A stretch of 39,835 nt of DNA, taken from assembly GCA_944387225.1 (NCBI GenBank), contig CALXDY010000106.1:1-39835 (forward strand), in the 5' to 3' direction. How positions within the stretch are numbered: position 1 is the stretch's first letter; every line of letters begins with the position of its first letter. The notes below the pieces were generated by a model that ran no database searches, was not told the origin of the DNA, and saw only the letters and a list, made by a program, of their open reading frames with translations. Of this stretch, positions 30,571-38,477 are shown in pieces. This DNA comes from an uncultured Oscillospiraceae bacterium. Lineage in GTDB: Bacteria; Bacillota; Clostridia; Oscillospirales; Oscillospiraceae. The position numbers and the translations under genes were made by a program.

Positions 30571-30583
30571 TCCGTCCTCCATG

Positions 30584-30611
30584 AAAAAAGCCCTGCGGTG
30601 ACCCGCAGAGC
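30584..30611 (-). terminator. Leader terminator of the que operon
   Basis: On the minus strand GCTCTGCGG, loop GTCA, CCGCAGGGC (one G-U pair), then TTTTTT (30589-30584). It ends just before the queD ribosome site (30580-30576), as in a transcription-attenuating riboswitch. Confidence 0.88.
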
Positions 30612-30663
30612 CGTTTTGGTGACAATCCCCCCGGGGAAAATGCCGGGAAGGCAGCAAAAAACA

Positions 30664-30728
30664 GCCCTAGTTTTGTTTAACGACAGGATGGTACCAATGA
30701 ACTGTCGGCCCATACTCAGAACAGGCAC
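30664..30728 (-). promoter_or_regulatory. Probable preQ1 riboswitch aptamer
   Basis: In the about 155-base leader before queD, on the minus strand, GTGCCTG lies near the predicted transcript start, a hairpin CGACAG (30707-30702) with CTGTCG (30686-30681) lies inside, and an A-rich run ending ACAAAACTAGGGC follows. CCTG near the 5' end can pair with TAGG near the 3' end as a pseudoknot around the hairpin. A pseudoknot with an A-rich tail and an inserted stem is typical of preQ1 aptamers (class III-like). The identification rests on position, operon and shape; no exact consensus match was possible. Confidence 0.55.
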
Positions 30729-30732
30729 TGGA

Positions 30733-30761
30733 ATTATACCGGATGGGAGCGGGGCTGTCAA
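30733..30761 (-). promoter_or_regulatory. Promoter of the que operon
   Basis: On the minus strand perfect TTGACA (30761-30756), a 17-base spacer and perfect TATAAT (30738-30733). A CCTGCC-CC-GGCAGG dyad (30767-30780) lies just upstream of the -35 box. Confidence 0.96.
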
Positions 30762-30781
30762 GCCCTCCTGCCCCGGCAGGG

Positions 30782-30821
30782 AAAACGCCGGGGGACAGGC
30801 TGGACGGCCTGCCCTCCGGCG
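30782..30821 (-). terminator. Terminator of the uronate operon
   Basis: On the minus strand a 15-bp stem (30821-30807 with 30800-30786; one mismatch, one G-U), loop CGTCCA, then TTTT. It begins 25 bases after the kinase stop codon. Confidence 0.82.
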
Positions 30822-30845
30822 GAGGTGGAACTACAACGGAGAAGG

Positions 30846-31919
30846 TCAGCGCTTGATGTCGCAGTTCATGTTCATCAGATTGAGGATGGTATGGGCGTCA
30901 TCGGTAATGTTGGCGTCGCCGTGGAGGGTGTGCTTGATGGCGCTGCTGGCCACGGCGAAGTTGAGCATGTCCATGGGCCGGTAGCCGTTCATCATGGCGT
31001 AGATCAGGCCGCTGGCAAAGGCGTCGCCGCCGCCCACACGATCCAGGATATTGAAGGTGAACAGCTTGCTCTCAAAGGTGTGGCCCTGGTACCACATGAA
31101 GGCTTTCAGGCTGTTCTCACTGCCGCTGTAGGCATAGCGCACATGGCGGGCAATGCATTTCAGGTTGGGATAGCGCTCCACAAACAGACGGAAAATTTCG
31201 TCCTGCTGCTCATAGTTGGGCTGGAAGGGGATGTCGTCCTTCCAGTCTCCCTTGCTGTGGTCGTTTTCGTCCTTCCACAGGTGGTAGGGCTCGATCCCCA
31301 GCAGGACGTCGATGTAGGGCAGGCACAGGGTGCAGAAGTCCCGGGCCTCCTCCCAGCTCCACAGGGCGCTGCGGAAGTTGCCGTCAAAGCTGATGGTCAT
31401 GCCCAGCTCCCGGCCGATGCGCAGGCAGTCCAGCACCAGCTGCTGGCAGTTGGGCGCCAGGGCGGGGGTGATGCCGCTGAGGTGCAGCCAGTCATACCCC
31501 TCCAGCAGTGCCCGGAGATCCACCTTGGAGAAGTCGTACTCGGTGATGGCGCTTTGCTTCCGGTCATAGATCACCTTGCTGGAGCGGATGCCGTACCCGG
31601 TCTCCAGGTAGTAGGTACCCAGGCGATGGGTGGGCGTCTCCTCAGGGGTGCTGCGGATAATGGGGGTGCAGTGGACGTCGTTGCTGCGGAGCATACGCAC
31701 GGCGCTTTTGCCCAGGCTGTTGTTGGGCACCACGGTGAAGAAGGTGCTGTCCACCCCCAGATTGGCCAGGGCAAGGGCGATGTTGGCCTCGCTGCCTCCG
31801 TAGCTGGCCTCAAAGCCGGTGGCCATGCGGATCTTCTCATAGTTGGGGGGCGTCAGGCGCAGCATGATCTCGCCGACGGTGATGAATTTTTGGTTGGTGA
31901 CGGGGAGATTTTGTTCCAT
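30846..31919 (-). CDS. PfkB-family sugar kinase (2-keto-3-deoxygluconate kinase paralogue)
   Basis: A 357-residue ribokinase-fold kinase. The N-terminal GEIMLRLTPPNYEKI and the sugar-binding YGGSEANIALALANLG are close to the KdgK at 36414, and the catalytic motif is LDRVGGGDAFASGLIYAM. Compared with that KdgK it has an added acidic/tryptophan-rich segment in the middle (KDENDHSKGDWKDD). The likely substrate is KDG, yielding KDPG for the aldolase of the same operon, but 5-keto-4-deoxy sugars or fructuronate-derived acids cannot be excluded. AGGAGGG precedes the ATG. It is the last gene of the uronate operon, 33 bases after the dehydrogenase. Confidence 0.85.
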   Translation of the reverse strand: MEQNLPVTNQKFITVGEIMLRLTPPNYEKIRMATGFEASYGGSEANIALALANLGVDSTFFTVVPNNSLGKSAVRMLRSNDVHCTPIIRSTPEETPTHRLGTYYLETGYGIRSSKVIYDRKQSAITEYDFSKVDLRALLEGYDWLHLSGITPALAPNCQQLVLDCLRIGRELGMTISFDGNFRSALWSWEEARDFCTLCLPYIDVLLGIEPYHLWKDENDHSKGDWKDDIPFQPNYEQQDEIFRLFVERYPNLKCIARHVRYAYSGSENSLKAFMWYQGHTFESKLFTFNILDRVGGGDAFASGLIYAMMNGYRPMDMLNFAVASSAIKHTLHGDANITDDAHTILNLMNMNCDIKR

Positions 31920-31952
31920 AGAGATCCCTCCTGATTTGTTGTGGAAATAGGG

Positions 31953-32753
31953 TCAGGGCTGCTTGCCGATATAGGCCAGGATGCCGCCATCCACATAGAG
32001 AATGTGGCCGTTGACGAAGTTGGACGCGTCGGAGGCCAGGAAAACGGCGGGCCCCATCAGATCCTCCGGCTCACCCCAGCGGGCGGCCGGGGTCTTGGAG
32101 ACGATAAACTGGTCGAAGGGGTGGCGGCTTCCGTCGCTCTGGCGTTCCCGGAGGGGAGCGGTCTGGGACGTGGCGATGTAGCCGGGGCCGATGGCGTTGC
32201 ACTGGATGTTGGCGCCGCCGTACTCAGAGCAGATGTTCCGGGTGAGCATTTTCAGCCCGCCCTTGGCGGCGGCGTAGGCGGACACGGTCTCCCGGCCCAG
32301 CTCGCTCATCATGGAGCAGATGTTGATGATCTTGCCGTGTCCCCGCTCAATCATGCCGGGGATGACGGCCTTTGCACAGATGAAGGGGCCCACCAGGTCA
32401 ATGTCCACCACCTGACGGAAGTCCTCCGCCGACATCTCGGTCATGGGAATCCGCTTGATGATTCCGGCGTTGTTGACCAGAATATCCACAGGGCCCAGAT
32501 CCCGGGCGATGTCAGCCACCAGAGTCTGCACCGCCTCCTCCTGGGTCACGTCGCAGATGTAGCCCTTGGCCTGGATGCCCTTGGCCTGATAGTCGGCCAT
32601 GGCCTTGTCCAGGTTGGCCTGGCTGCGGCAGTTGAAGGCAATCTTTGCGCCGGCCAGAGCCAGAGCCTCCGCCATGGCGAAGCCGATTCCGTAGGCGCCG
32701 CCGGTGACCAGGGCCACCTTGCCCTCCAGAGAAAATTGACGCATCATATCCAT
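31953..32753 (-). CDS. SDR-family 2-deoxy-D-gluconate 3-dehydrogenase / gluconate 5-dehydrogenase (KduD-like)
   Basis: A 266-residue classical short-chain dehydrogenase. The cofactor loop is TGGAYGIG, NNAG is present, and the catalytic Ser and Tyr-xxx-Lys lie in ICSMMSELGRETVSAYAAAKGG. In this setting it most likely reduces 2,5-diketo-3-deoxygluconate (the KduI product) to KDG with NAD(P)H, the KduD reaction. KduD and gluconate 5-dehydrogenase cannot be told apart by eye. The ATG at 32753 follows AAGGAG at eight bases, giving MDMMRQFSLEGKVAL. It lies 12 bases after kduI and 33 before the second kinase. Confidence 0.88.
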   Translation of the reverse strand: MDMMRQFSLEGKVALVTGGAYGIGFAMAEALALAGAKIAFNCRSQANLDKAMADYQAKGIQAKGYICDVTQEEAVQTLVADIARDLGPVDILVNNAGIIKRIPMTEMSAEDFRQVVDIDLVGPFICAKAVIPGMIERGHGKIINICSMMSELGRETVSAYAAAKGGLKMLTRNICSEYGGANIQCNAIGPGYIATSQTAPLRERQSDGSRHPFDQFIVSKTPAARWGEPEDLMGPAVFLASDASNFVNGHILYVDGGILAYIGKQP

Positions 32754-32765
32754 GAGGTACACTCC

Positions 32766-33608
32766 TTACTTCAAATCGGTGGGGGCAATCTCGTCCATGT
32801 CGTCAAAGGCCTGGTTTTCGCCGCCCATGGCCCAGATGAAGGTGTAGTTGCTGGTACCGGCGCCGCAGTGGATGGACCAGCTGGGGCTGATAACCGCCTC
32901 CTCGTTCTTCATCACCAGGTGCCGGGTCTCACCCGGCTGACCCATCATGTGGAACACCACCTGATCCTGGGGCAGCTCGAAATACATGTAAATCTCCATC
33001 CGGCGCTCGTGGGTGTGGGGGGGCATGCTGTTCCATACGCTGCCGGACTCCAGCACCGTCATGCCCATGGACAGCTGACAGGTGGGCAGCACATCGGGAT
33101 GGATGAACTGGTTGATGACCCGCTTGTTGCTGGTCTCGGCGGCGCCCAGAGGACGCTTGGCCGCGTCGGCCAGCTTGATCAGGCGGGTTTCATAGCTGCG
33201 ATGGGCGGGGGCGGAGACCATATAGAATTTGGCGGGGACGGAGGCGTCGTCACTGGAGAAAAGCACTTCTTTGGCGCCCCGGGTGACGTACAGGCAGTCC
33301 TTGTAGCCCATGGGGTAAACCGTTCCGTCTACGGTGACGGAGCCCGATCCGCCGATGTTGAACAGGCCCAGCTCCCGGCGCTCCAGGAAGAAATGGGTGC
33401 CGAAGGTGGCCCATACGTCAATGCCCTTTTCGATGGAAACCGTCTCGTTGACGGGCATGCAGCCCAGGGTGACCATGCGGTCCACGTGGCTGTAAACTGC
33501 CGTTACCTGGTCGGGGCGGTAGAGGTCCTGAATCAGGAACTCATCCCGCATCTCCTGGGTGGTGTAACGCTTGAAATCACGGGGATGTACGGAATAGCGA
33601 ATATCCAT
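32766..33608 (-). CDS. kduI: 5-keto-4-deoxyuronate isomerase
   Basis: A 280-residue cupin-type metal enzyme that isomerises 4-deoxy-5-hexulose uronate from unsaturated oligouronides to 2,5-diketo-3-deoxygluconate. The start MDIRYSVHPRDFKRYTTQEMRDEFL and the metal block NSMPPHTHERRMEIYMYFEL, with its histidines and glutamate, are typical. Length is the same as Escherichia coli KduI (278). It is five bases from the MFS transporter gene and 12 from the dehydrogenase. Its presence means that the cell uses products of polysaccharide lyases (pectin or glycosaminoglycans). Confidence 0.96.
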   Translation of the reverse strand: MDIRYSVHPRDFKRYTTQEMRDEFLIQDLYRPDQVTAVYSHVDRMVTLGCMPVNETVSIEKGIDVWATFGTHFFLERRELGLFNIGGSGSVTVDGTVYPMGYKDCLYVTRGAKEVLFSSDDASVPAKFYMVSAPAHRSYETRLIKLADAAKRPLGAAETSNKRVINQFIHPDVLPTCQLSMGMTVLESGSVWNSMPPHTHERRMEIYMYFELPQDQVVFHMMGQPGETRHLVMKNEEAVISPSWSIHCGAGTSNYTFIWAMGGENQAFDDMDEIAPTDLK

Positions 33609-33612
33609 GGAG

Positions 33613-34818
33613 TCAACTCCTTTTTATGTATGCTTTGCGGTTGGAACGATGGGAAGAAAATACGCTGAGGATTATGGAGGCCAGCAGCAGCCAGGTACAG
33701 ACCATAACAAGGGCCATTCCCGCATGGATGTCTCCGGTTTTCTCTGCAATCAGGCCAACCAGTGCGGGGGTGATGATCCCGCCCACACTTCCCATAAAAA
33801 TGAGGATGCTGCAGCCCAAGTCGTTTCCCCGGACGCATTCGCTGCCGAAGGAAAAGGCGGAGGGGTAGATGGTGGCCATGAAGAAGCCAACGCCCACCAG
33901 GCCCAGGATGATGGGGGCGGTGGAACGGCTGAAAAACATCAGCAGGAAGAATGCGAACAGGCCCACACCATCAATCATCAGCAGCGTGCTGCGGGAGATT
34001 CGGCCGGTAACGGCGGCTCCGATCATCCGGCCCGCGAAAATAACCAGCCACAGCAGGCTGTTCATCATCTGGGACAGGTTGGCGGGCAGGGCACCGATGT
34101 CCTGGAAATAGGTGACCAGCCAGCCGCACACGGCATATTCCGTGGAGATGTAGAAAAACAGCATGGCCGAGCCCAGCCAGAACTGCCGGTTCCGCAAAAA
34201 GCTGTAGTCAACCGCCTGGATCCCCTTGTGAGGAGGCTCAGGGGGCAGGGGCATTTTTGCGTACAGGGCGATCTGGATCAGGCACAGCAGGCTCAGTCCG
34301 CCTGCCATCAGCCGCCACCCGAAGCCAGGCGCGCGGCTGACGCAGAGCACCAGAAGCAGCGGGGACAGCAAGGCGCCTACGGCGAAGCTGCCATGGAGCA
34401 GATTATAGCCCCGGGTGGCCTGATCCCCCGGCAGGGTGGAAATCATGCAGTTGGAGAAGTTGGCGTTTCCGCCCCGGGCGATGCCGGTCATGAGACAGGC
34501 GGCGATCAGTAGGGGCGCTGCGCCCAGACCGGCGGCGAAAATGAAGTAGGCCACCGCCATCCAGACGGCGGTAATCAGGACGCTGCGCCTGCGGCCCAGG
34601 TAGACGGGCAGAACGCCGGCCACCAGCACGGAGATCAGATTGCCCACCGACTGGCAGGACAGCAGCACGCCGGAAAGATCATAGCTGAAGCCGTAGGTCT
34701 CCCGCAGAAAGGGGATAAAAGAGCCGAGAGGCTGGGAAGCGGCGCCGCTGATGAAAAATGCAAACAGGACATTCCGCAGCAGACGCCGCTGTTGCTGCTG
34801 CTCATTGATTGTGTTCAA
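33613..34818 (-). CDS. MFS transporter, probably for uronates
   Basis: A 401-residue major facilitator permease with about 12 membrane helices. The loop 2-3 basic motif YLGRRRSVL and the N-terminal FISGAASQPLGSFIPFLRETYGFSY are visible; the protein begins with a Gln-rich tail (NEQQQQRR). It lies in the operon between uxaC (13 bases upstream) and kduI (five bases downstream), so uptake of free or unsaturated uronates, such as glucuronate or 5-keto-4-deoxyuronate, is the likely role. The ATG start has a weak ribosome site (AAGGAG). MFS subfamilies cannot be assigned from the sequence alone. Confidence 0.88.
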   Translation of the reverse strand: MNTINEQQQQRRLLRNVLFAFFISGAASQPLGSFIPFLRETYGFSYDLSGVLLSCQSVGNLISVLVAGVLPVYLGRRRSVLITAVWMAVAYFIFAAGLGAAPLLIAACLMTGIARGGNANFSNCMISTLPGDQATRGYNLLHGSFAVGALLSPLLLVLCVSRAPGFGWRLMAGGLSLLCLIQIALYAKMPLPPEPPHKGIQAVDYSFLRNRQFWLGSAMLFFYISTEYAVCGWLVTYFQDIGALPANLSQMMNSLLWLVIFAGRMIGAAVTGRISRSTLLMIDGVGLFAFFLLMFFSRSTAPIILGLVGVGFFMATIYPSAFSFGSECVRGNDLGCSILIFMGSVGGIITPALVGLIAEKTGDIHAGMALVMVCTWLLLASIILSVFSSHRSNRKAYIKRS

Positions 34819-34831
34819 CAGGAAAAACTCC

Positions 34832-36271
34832 TTACAGGTTGAAGTAGCGGATGGCGTTGTAACAGCAGACGCCCTCCACGATTTTTTTCAAGGCCGCCTC
34901 GTCGTTAGGGTACTCTCCGTTTTCCACCCAGCCGCCCACCAGGTTGCAGAAAATCCGGCGGAAGTAGTCGTGGCGGGCGTAGGACAGGAAGGAACGGGAG
35001 TCGGGGAGCATACCCACAAAGTTGCCCAGCAGGCCCAGATTGGCCAGGGATGTCATCTGTTCCTCCATGCCGGTCTTGGTGTCGTTGAACCACCAGGCGG
35101 AGCCATGCTGGATCTTGCCGGGAATCTCCGGGGACTGGAAGCAGCCCAGCAGGGTGCCCAGCTGGGCGTTGTCCACGGGATTGAGGGAATAGAGGATGGT
35201 CCTGGGACATTCGTCCGTACTGTCCAGATCGGACAGAAGCCGGACAATGTTAATGCCGCAGCTGTTCTGGCCCATCATGTCATAGCCCGCGTCAGGGCCC
35301 AGCTGGGCGAAGGCACGCTGGTTGGCGTTGCGAAGGGTGGAGTAATGGATCTGCATCACAATGCCCAGGCGGTGGTATGCCCGGCCCAGGTGGAGCAGGA
35401 CAACGGTCTGGTACAGGTCGGCCTCCTCCACGGAAACGGCCTCTCCCTTCATGACTTTCCGGAACACGTCGTCGGCCTGCTCCATGGTGCCGGGGCGGTA
35501 GGGCACGTAATCCATGCCGTGGTCACTGGCCCGGCAGCCCAGCTTTGCGAAAAACACAAGCCGCTCCACCAGGGCGTCGCACACCTCACCGGCACTGGAT
35601 AGGGACTGCTTGCCTACACTGGCGGCCAGCTTGCCCATATAGTCCGTGAAGCCTTCCTTGTGGATGGCGATGGCTTTGTCGGGACGGAAGGAGGGGCAGA
35701 CCTTCACCGTAATGGTGGGATCGGCGGCGATCTTCTCATGCCACTCCAGGGAATCCACAGGATCGTCGGTGGTGCCCACCATGGCCACATTGGATTGGGC
35801 AATCAGGCCCCGGGCGGTCATAGCATCATCCGTACGCAGCTTTTCACTGGTCAGATCCCATACCTCATCCACCGTGGCGGGGCTCAGGTATCCCTGGTAG
35901 CCGAAGTATTTCCGCAGTTCCAGATTGCACCAGTGGTACATGGGGTTGCCAATGGCCATCTCCAGAGCTTCGGCAAACTTCCGGATCCGCTCCCGGTCCG
36001 GCTGGCTGCCGGTGATATAGTCCTCACTGACGCCGTTGGAGCGCATGACCCGCCATTTGTAATGGTCTCCGGAAAGAGTTCCATCGGGATTGCGCCCCCC
36101 CAGCCATACCTGGGCCAGGTTGTCAAACCGGCGGTTTTCGTAAATTTCCCTGGGGGAAATGTGGCAGTGGTAGTCCACAATGGGCAGCTGCTCCGCGTAG
36201 TCGTGGAACAGGTGCCGGGCGGTTGCGGACTGCAGAAGAAAGTCGTGATCGGCAAAAGGTCTCATAGTCAT
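34832..36271 (-). CDS. uxaC: Glucuronate/galacturonate isomerase
   Basis: A 479-residue uronate isomerase of the amidohydrolase superfamily (Escherichia coli UxaC 470), converting D-glucuronate to D-fructuronate and D-galacturonate to D-tagaturonate. The N-terminal DYHCHISPREI holds two metal-binding histidines; WKWR-like sequence (KWRVMRSNG) and AWWFND, GNFVGMLPDSRSFLSYARHDYFRR near the C-terminus are family blocks. The gene begins MTMRPFADHDFLL; the nearest strong ribosome site (AGGAGGAG) is more than 20 bases upstream, so initiation may be inefficient. It follows a hairpin 90 bases after kdgK. No tagaturonate or fructuronate reductase or dehydratase is in the window. Confidence 0.95.
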   Translation of the reverse strand: MTMRPFADHDFLLQSATARHLFHDYAEQLPIVDYHCHISPREIYENRRFDNLAQVWLGGRNPDGTLSGDHYKWRVMRSNGVSEDYITGSQPDRERIRKFAEALEMAIGNPMYHWCNLELRKYFGYQGYLSPATVDEVWDLTSEKLRTDDAMTARGLIAQSNVAMVGTTDDPVDSLEWHEKIAADPTITVKVCPSFRPDKAIAIHKEGFTDYMGKLAASVGKQSLSSAGEVCDALVERLVFFAKLGCRASDHGMDYVPYRPGTMEQADDVFRKVMKGEAVSVEEADLYQTVVLLHLGRAYHRLGIVMQIHYSTLRNANQRAFAQLGPDAGYDMMGQNSCGINIVRLLSDLDSTDECPRTILYSLNPVDNAQLGTLLGCFQSPEIPGKIQHGSAWWFNDTKTGMEEQMTSLANLGLLGNFVGMLPDSRSFLSYARHDYFRRIFCNLVGGWVENGEYPNDEAALKKIVEGVCCYNAIRYFNL

Positions 36272-36360
36272 GGTGCATCCGGCAAACGGGATGTCTCCTC
36301 CTGTCTTGAATTCAGGGGATTGCTGACTGAGCCTGGCTGCACCTGTGAGAACAAAGAGGA

Positions 36361-36396
36361 CCCGGGTGGGACAGACCGGGATCCATCCCGCCCGGG
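36361..36396 (-). terminator. Hairpin between kdgK and uxaC
   Basis: CCCGGGTGGGA (36361-36371) pairs with TCCCGCCCGGG (36386-36396), with one non-standard pair on the minus strand. The minus strand then reads TCCTCTTTGTTC, a poor U-run. It may partially terminate and lower expression of the distal genes. Confidence 0.5.
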
Positions 36397-36413
36397 ACTG
36401 GGAACTATGCCGA

Positions 36414-37436
36414 TCAGCGCTGGACGCGGCCGGAGCCGTCGCCGCCGGAGAGCTTCTCTACCTCGGCCACGGACACGCGGTTGAAGTCGCCCTCGATGGT
36501 GTGCTTCAGAGCGGAAGCAGCCACGGCGAACTCAATGGCGTCCTGGGTGCTCTTGCCGTTGAGCAGCGCGTAGATCAGGCCGCCGCCGAAGCTGTCGCCG
36601 CCGCCCACGCGGTCCACGATCCGCAGCTCGTACTTCTTGGAGAAGCAGTAGTTCTCCCCGTCGTACAGCATGGCGCTCCAGCCGTTGTCGGAAGCGGAGT
36701 GGGACTCACGCAGGGTGATGGCCACCTTTTCAAAGCCGAACTTTTCGGCCAGCTGCTTGGCCACAGACTTATAGCCCTCGTGGTTGATCTCACCGGCGTA
36801 GATGTCGGTGGACTCGGCCTCGATGCCGAACACGTCCTTAGCGTCCTCCTCGTTGGAGATGCACACGTCCACGTACTGGCACAGGTCGGTCATGGCCTCA
36901 CGGGCCTGAGCGCGGGTCCACAGCTTGCCCCGGTAGTTCAGGTCGCAGGAGATCTTCACGCCCTTGGCCTTGGCAGCCTTGCAGGCCTCCCGGCAGATGT
37001 CCACCACGTTGGGGCCCAGAGCGGGAGTGATGCCGGTGAAGTGGAACCAGTCGGCGCCCTCAAAGATGGCGTCCCAGTCGAAGTCGCTGGTGCTGGCCTC
37101 CTGAATGGCAGAGTGGGCACGGTCATAGATGCACACGGAGCCGCGCTGGGAAGCGCCCTTCTCCAGGTAGTAGATGCCCACACGGTCGCCGCCACGGACG
37201 ATCTTGCTGGTGTCCACACCGAAGTACCGCAGGGAGTCCACAGCGGCCTGGCCGATGGCGTGGGCGGGCAGCTTGGTTACATACACGCTGTCCAGGCCGT
37301 AGTTGGCCAGGGAAACGGCCACGTTGGCCTCGCCGCCGCCGAAGGTGGCCTGCATCTGATCGTTCTGGAAGAACCGGTAATAGCCGTTGGGGGCCAGGCG
37401 GAGCATGATCTCGCCGAAGGTAACAACCTTGCTCAT
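36414..37436 (-). CDS. kdgK: 2-keto-3-deoxygluconate kinase
   Basis: A 340-residue PfkB-family kinase that phosphorylates KDG to KDPG. It starts VTFGEIMLRLAPNGYYRF, with the sugar-binding FGGGEANVAVSLANYG, and has the PfkB signature 2 around [12 protein letters not shown] with catalytic Asp281. The family is supported by the KDPG aldolase gene just upstream (51-base gap) and kduI/kduD downstream. AGAGGAGA precedes the ATG. The last 213 bases are 99 percent identical to the inverted partial copy at 1-213. Confidence 0.95.
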   Translation of the reverse strand: MSKVVTFGEIMLRLAPNGYYRFFQNDQMQATFGGGEANVAVSLANYGLDSVYVTKLPAHAIGQAAVDSLRYFGVDTSKIVRGGDRVGIYYLEKGASQRGSVCIYDRAHSAIQEASTSDFDWDAIFEGADWFHFTGITPALGPNVVDICREACKAAKAKGVKISCDLNYRGKLWTRAQAREAMTDLCQYVDVCISNEEDAKDVFGIEAESTDIYAGEINHEGYKSVAKQLAEKFGFEKVAITLRESHSASDNGWSAMLYDGENYCFSKKYELRIVDRVGGGDSFGGGLIYALLNGKSTQDAIEFAVAASALKHTIEGDFNRVSVAEVEKLSGGDGSGRVQR

Positions 37437-37487
37437 AAATTCTATTCTCCTCTTCTTTTCGTGATTTTATTCCAGGGATGGTTTCCC

Positions 37488-38450
37488 TTACTTCTGCACC
37501 AGATGTACGGCAAAGCCGCCGAACTCGTCCTGGAGGTAGATGGCCTTGGTCTTGCCCTTGGCGTCGGTCTTCCGGCTCTCCTCGTTGAACTGGAAGCCCT
37601 TGCCCTTCAGGTAAGCCACGGCACGATCCACGGAGTTGGTGCCGATGGCGATGTGGCCCAGCTTGCCCAGGTAGGGGGCCTTCATGCACTCCACGGCGCT
37701 GCCGGCAAAGTCGGAGGAATTGCCGGCCTTGTACTCAAAGCCGAAGGCGGCGCAGAACAGTTTGGCCGTCTTCTCCGCCTCAGCGGCGTCGGCGCAGTTG
37801 ATGCCGATGTGCTTCAGCTCGAAGCCCAGCATGGTCTTCACAGCCTCCTGGCAGATGGCGGTGATCTCGTCCCACTTCTGGCCGTTGATCAGCTCCTTCT
37901 TCACCATCCAGGTGCCGCCGCAGGCCACGATCTGGCCGAAGTTCAGGTAGTCCATCATGTTCTTGGTGTTCACGCCGCCGGTGGGCATCCACTTCAGGCC
38001 GCTGTAGGGGCCGGCCAGAGCCTTCAGCTTGGCCACGCCGCCGTTCTGCTCAGCGGGGAAGAACTTGACCACCTTCAGGCCCATGCTCATGGCCTGCTCC
38101 ATCTCGCCGGGAGTGGCGGTGCCGGGCATCATCAGGCCGCCCTTCTCGATGACATACTTGGTGATCTCGGGGTTGAAGCCGGGGCTGACGATGAACTGGG
38201 CTCCGGCGGCCATGGCACGGTCAGCCTGGTCCTTGGTCAGAACGGTGCCCGCGCCCACCAGCATCTCAGGCACTTCCTTGGCGATGCGCCGGATGGCCTC
38301 CTCACCGGCCGCGGTGCGGAAGGTCACCTCGGCGGCGGGCAGTCCGCCGGCCACCAGTGCCTTGGCCAGGGGTACCGCCTGCTCCGCGTCCTCAATGGCG
38401 ATGACAGGGATAATGCCGATCTCGTAGATGCGCTGCAGGATCTTTTCCAT
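37488..38450 (-). CDS. KDPG/KHG aldolase fused to a VOC (glyoxalase-like) domain
   Basis: A 320-residue fusion. Residues 1 to about 208 are a class I KDPG/4-hydroxy-2-oxoglutarate aldolase: Glu41 and Arg45 in AEVTFRTAAGEEAI, Schiff-base Lys129 in KVVKFFPAEQ, and PTGGVNTKN for phosphate binding. It cleaves KDPG to pyruvate and glyceraldehyde-3-phosphate. Residues about 209-320 form a VOC-fold domain with a paired beta-alpha-beta layout; the likely metal positions are His214 (KHIGIN), Glu254 (AVECMK), His266 (LGHIAIG) and His316 (AVHLVQ). Escherichia coli Eda (213) lacks this domain. Its role is unknown; disposal of a reactive 2-oxo aldehyde is one idea. Strong promoter and operator lie upstream. 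Confidence 0.93.
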   Translation of the reverse strand: MEKILQRIYEIGIIPVIAIEDAEQAVPLAKALVAGGLPAAEVTFRTAAGEEAIRRIAKEVPEMLVGAGTVLTKDQADRAMAAGAQFIVSPGFNPEITKYVIEKGGLMMPGTATPGEMEQAMSMGLKVVKFFPAEQNGGVAKLKALAGPYSGLKWMPTGGVNTKNMMDYLNFGQIVACGGTWMVKKELINGQKWDEITAICQEAVKTMLGFELKHIGINCADAAEAEKTAKLFCAAFGFEYKAGNSSDFAGSAVECMKAPYLGKLGHIAIGTNSVDRAVAYLKGKGFQFNEESRKTDAKGKTKAIYLQDEFGGFAVHLVQK

Positions 38451-38477
38451 TGTAATCCATCTCCTTGTTTTGCATTA

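Noticed and set aside
31941..33668. A 575-codon frame opposite kduD and kduI
   Set aside because: Antisense shadow of well-recognised genes; no ribosome site or domain.
36414..36626. Transposon terminal inverted repeat with 1-213
   Set aside because: The repeat is coding sequence of kdgK with a functional stop codon and no transposase, target duplication or end motif is visible.
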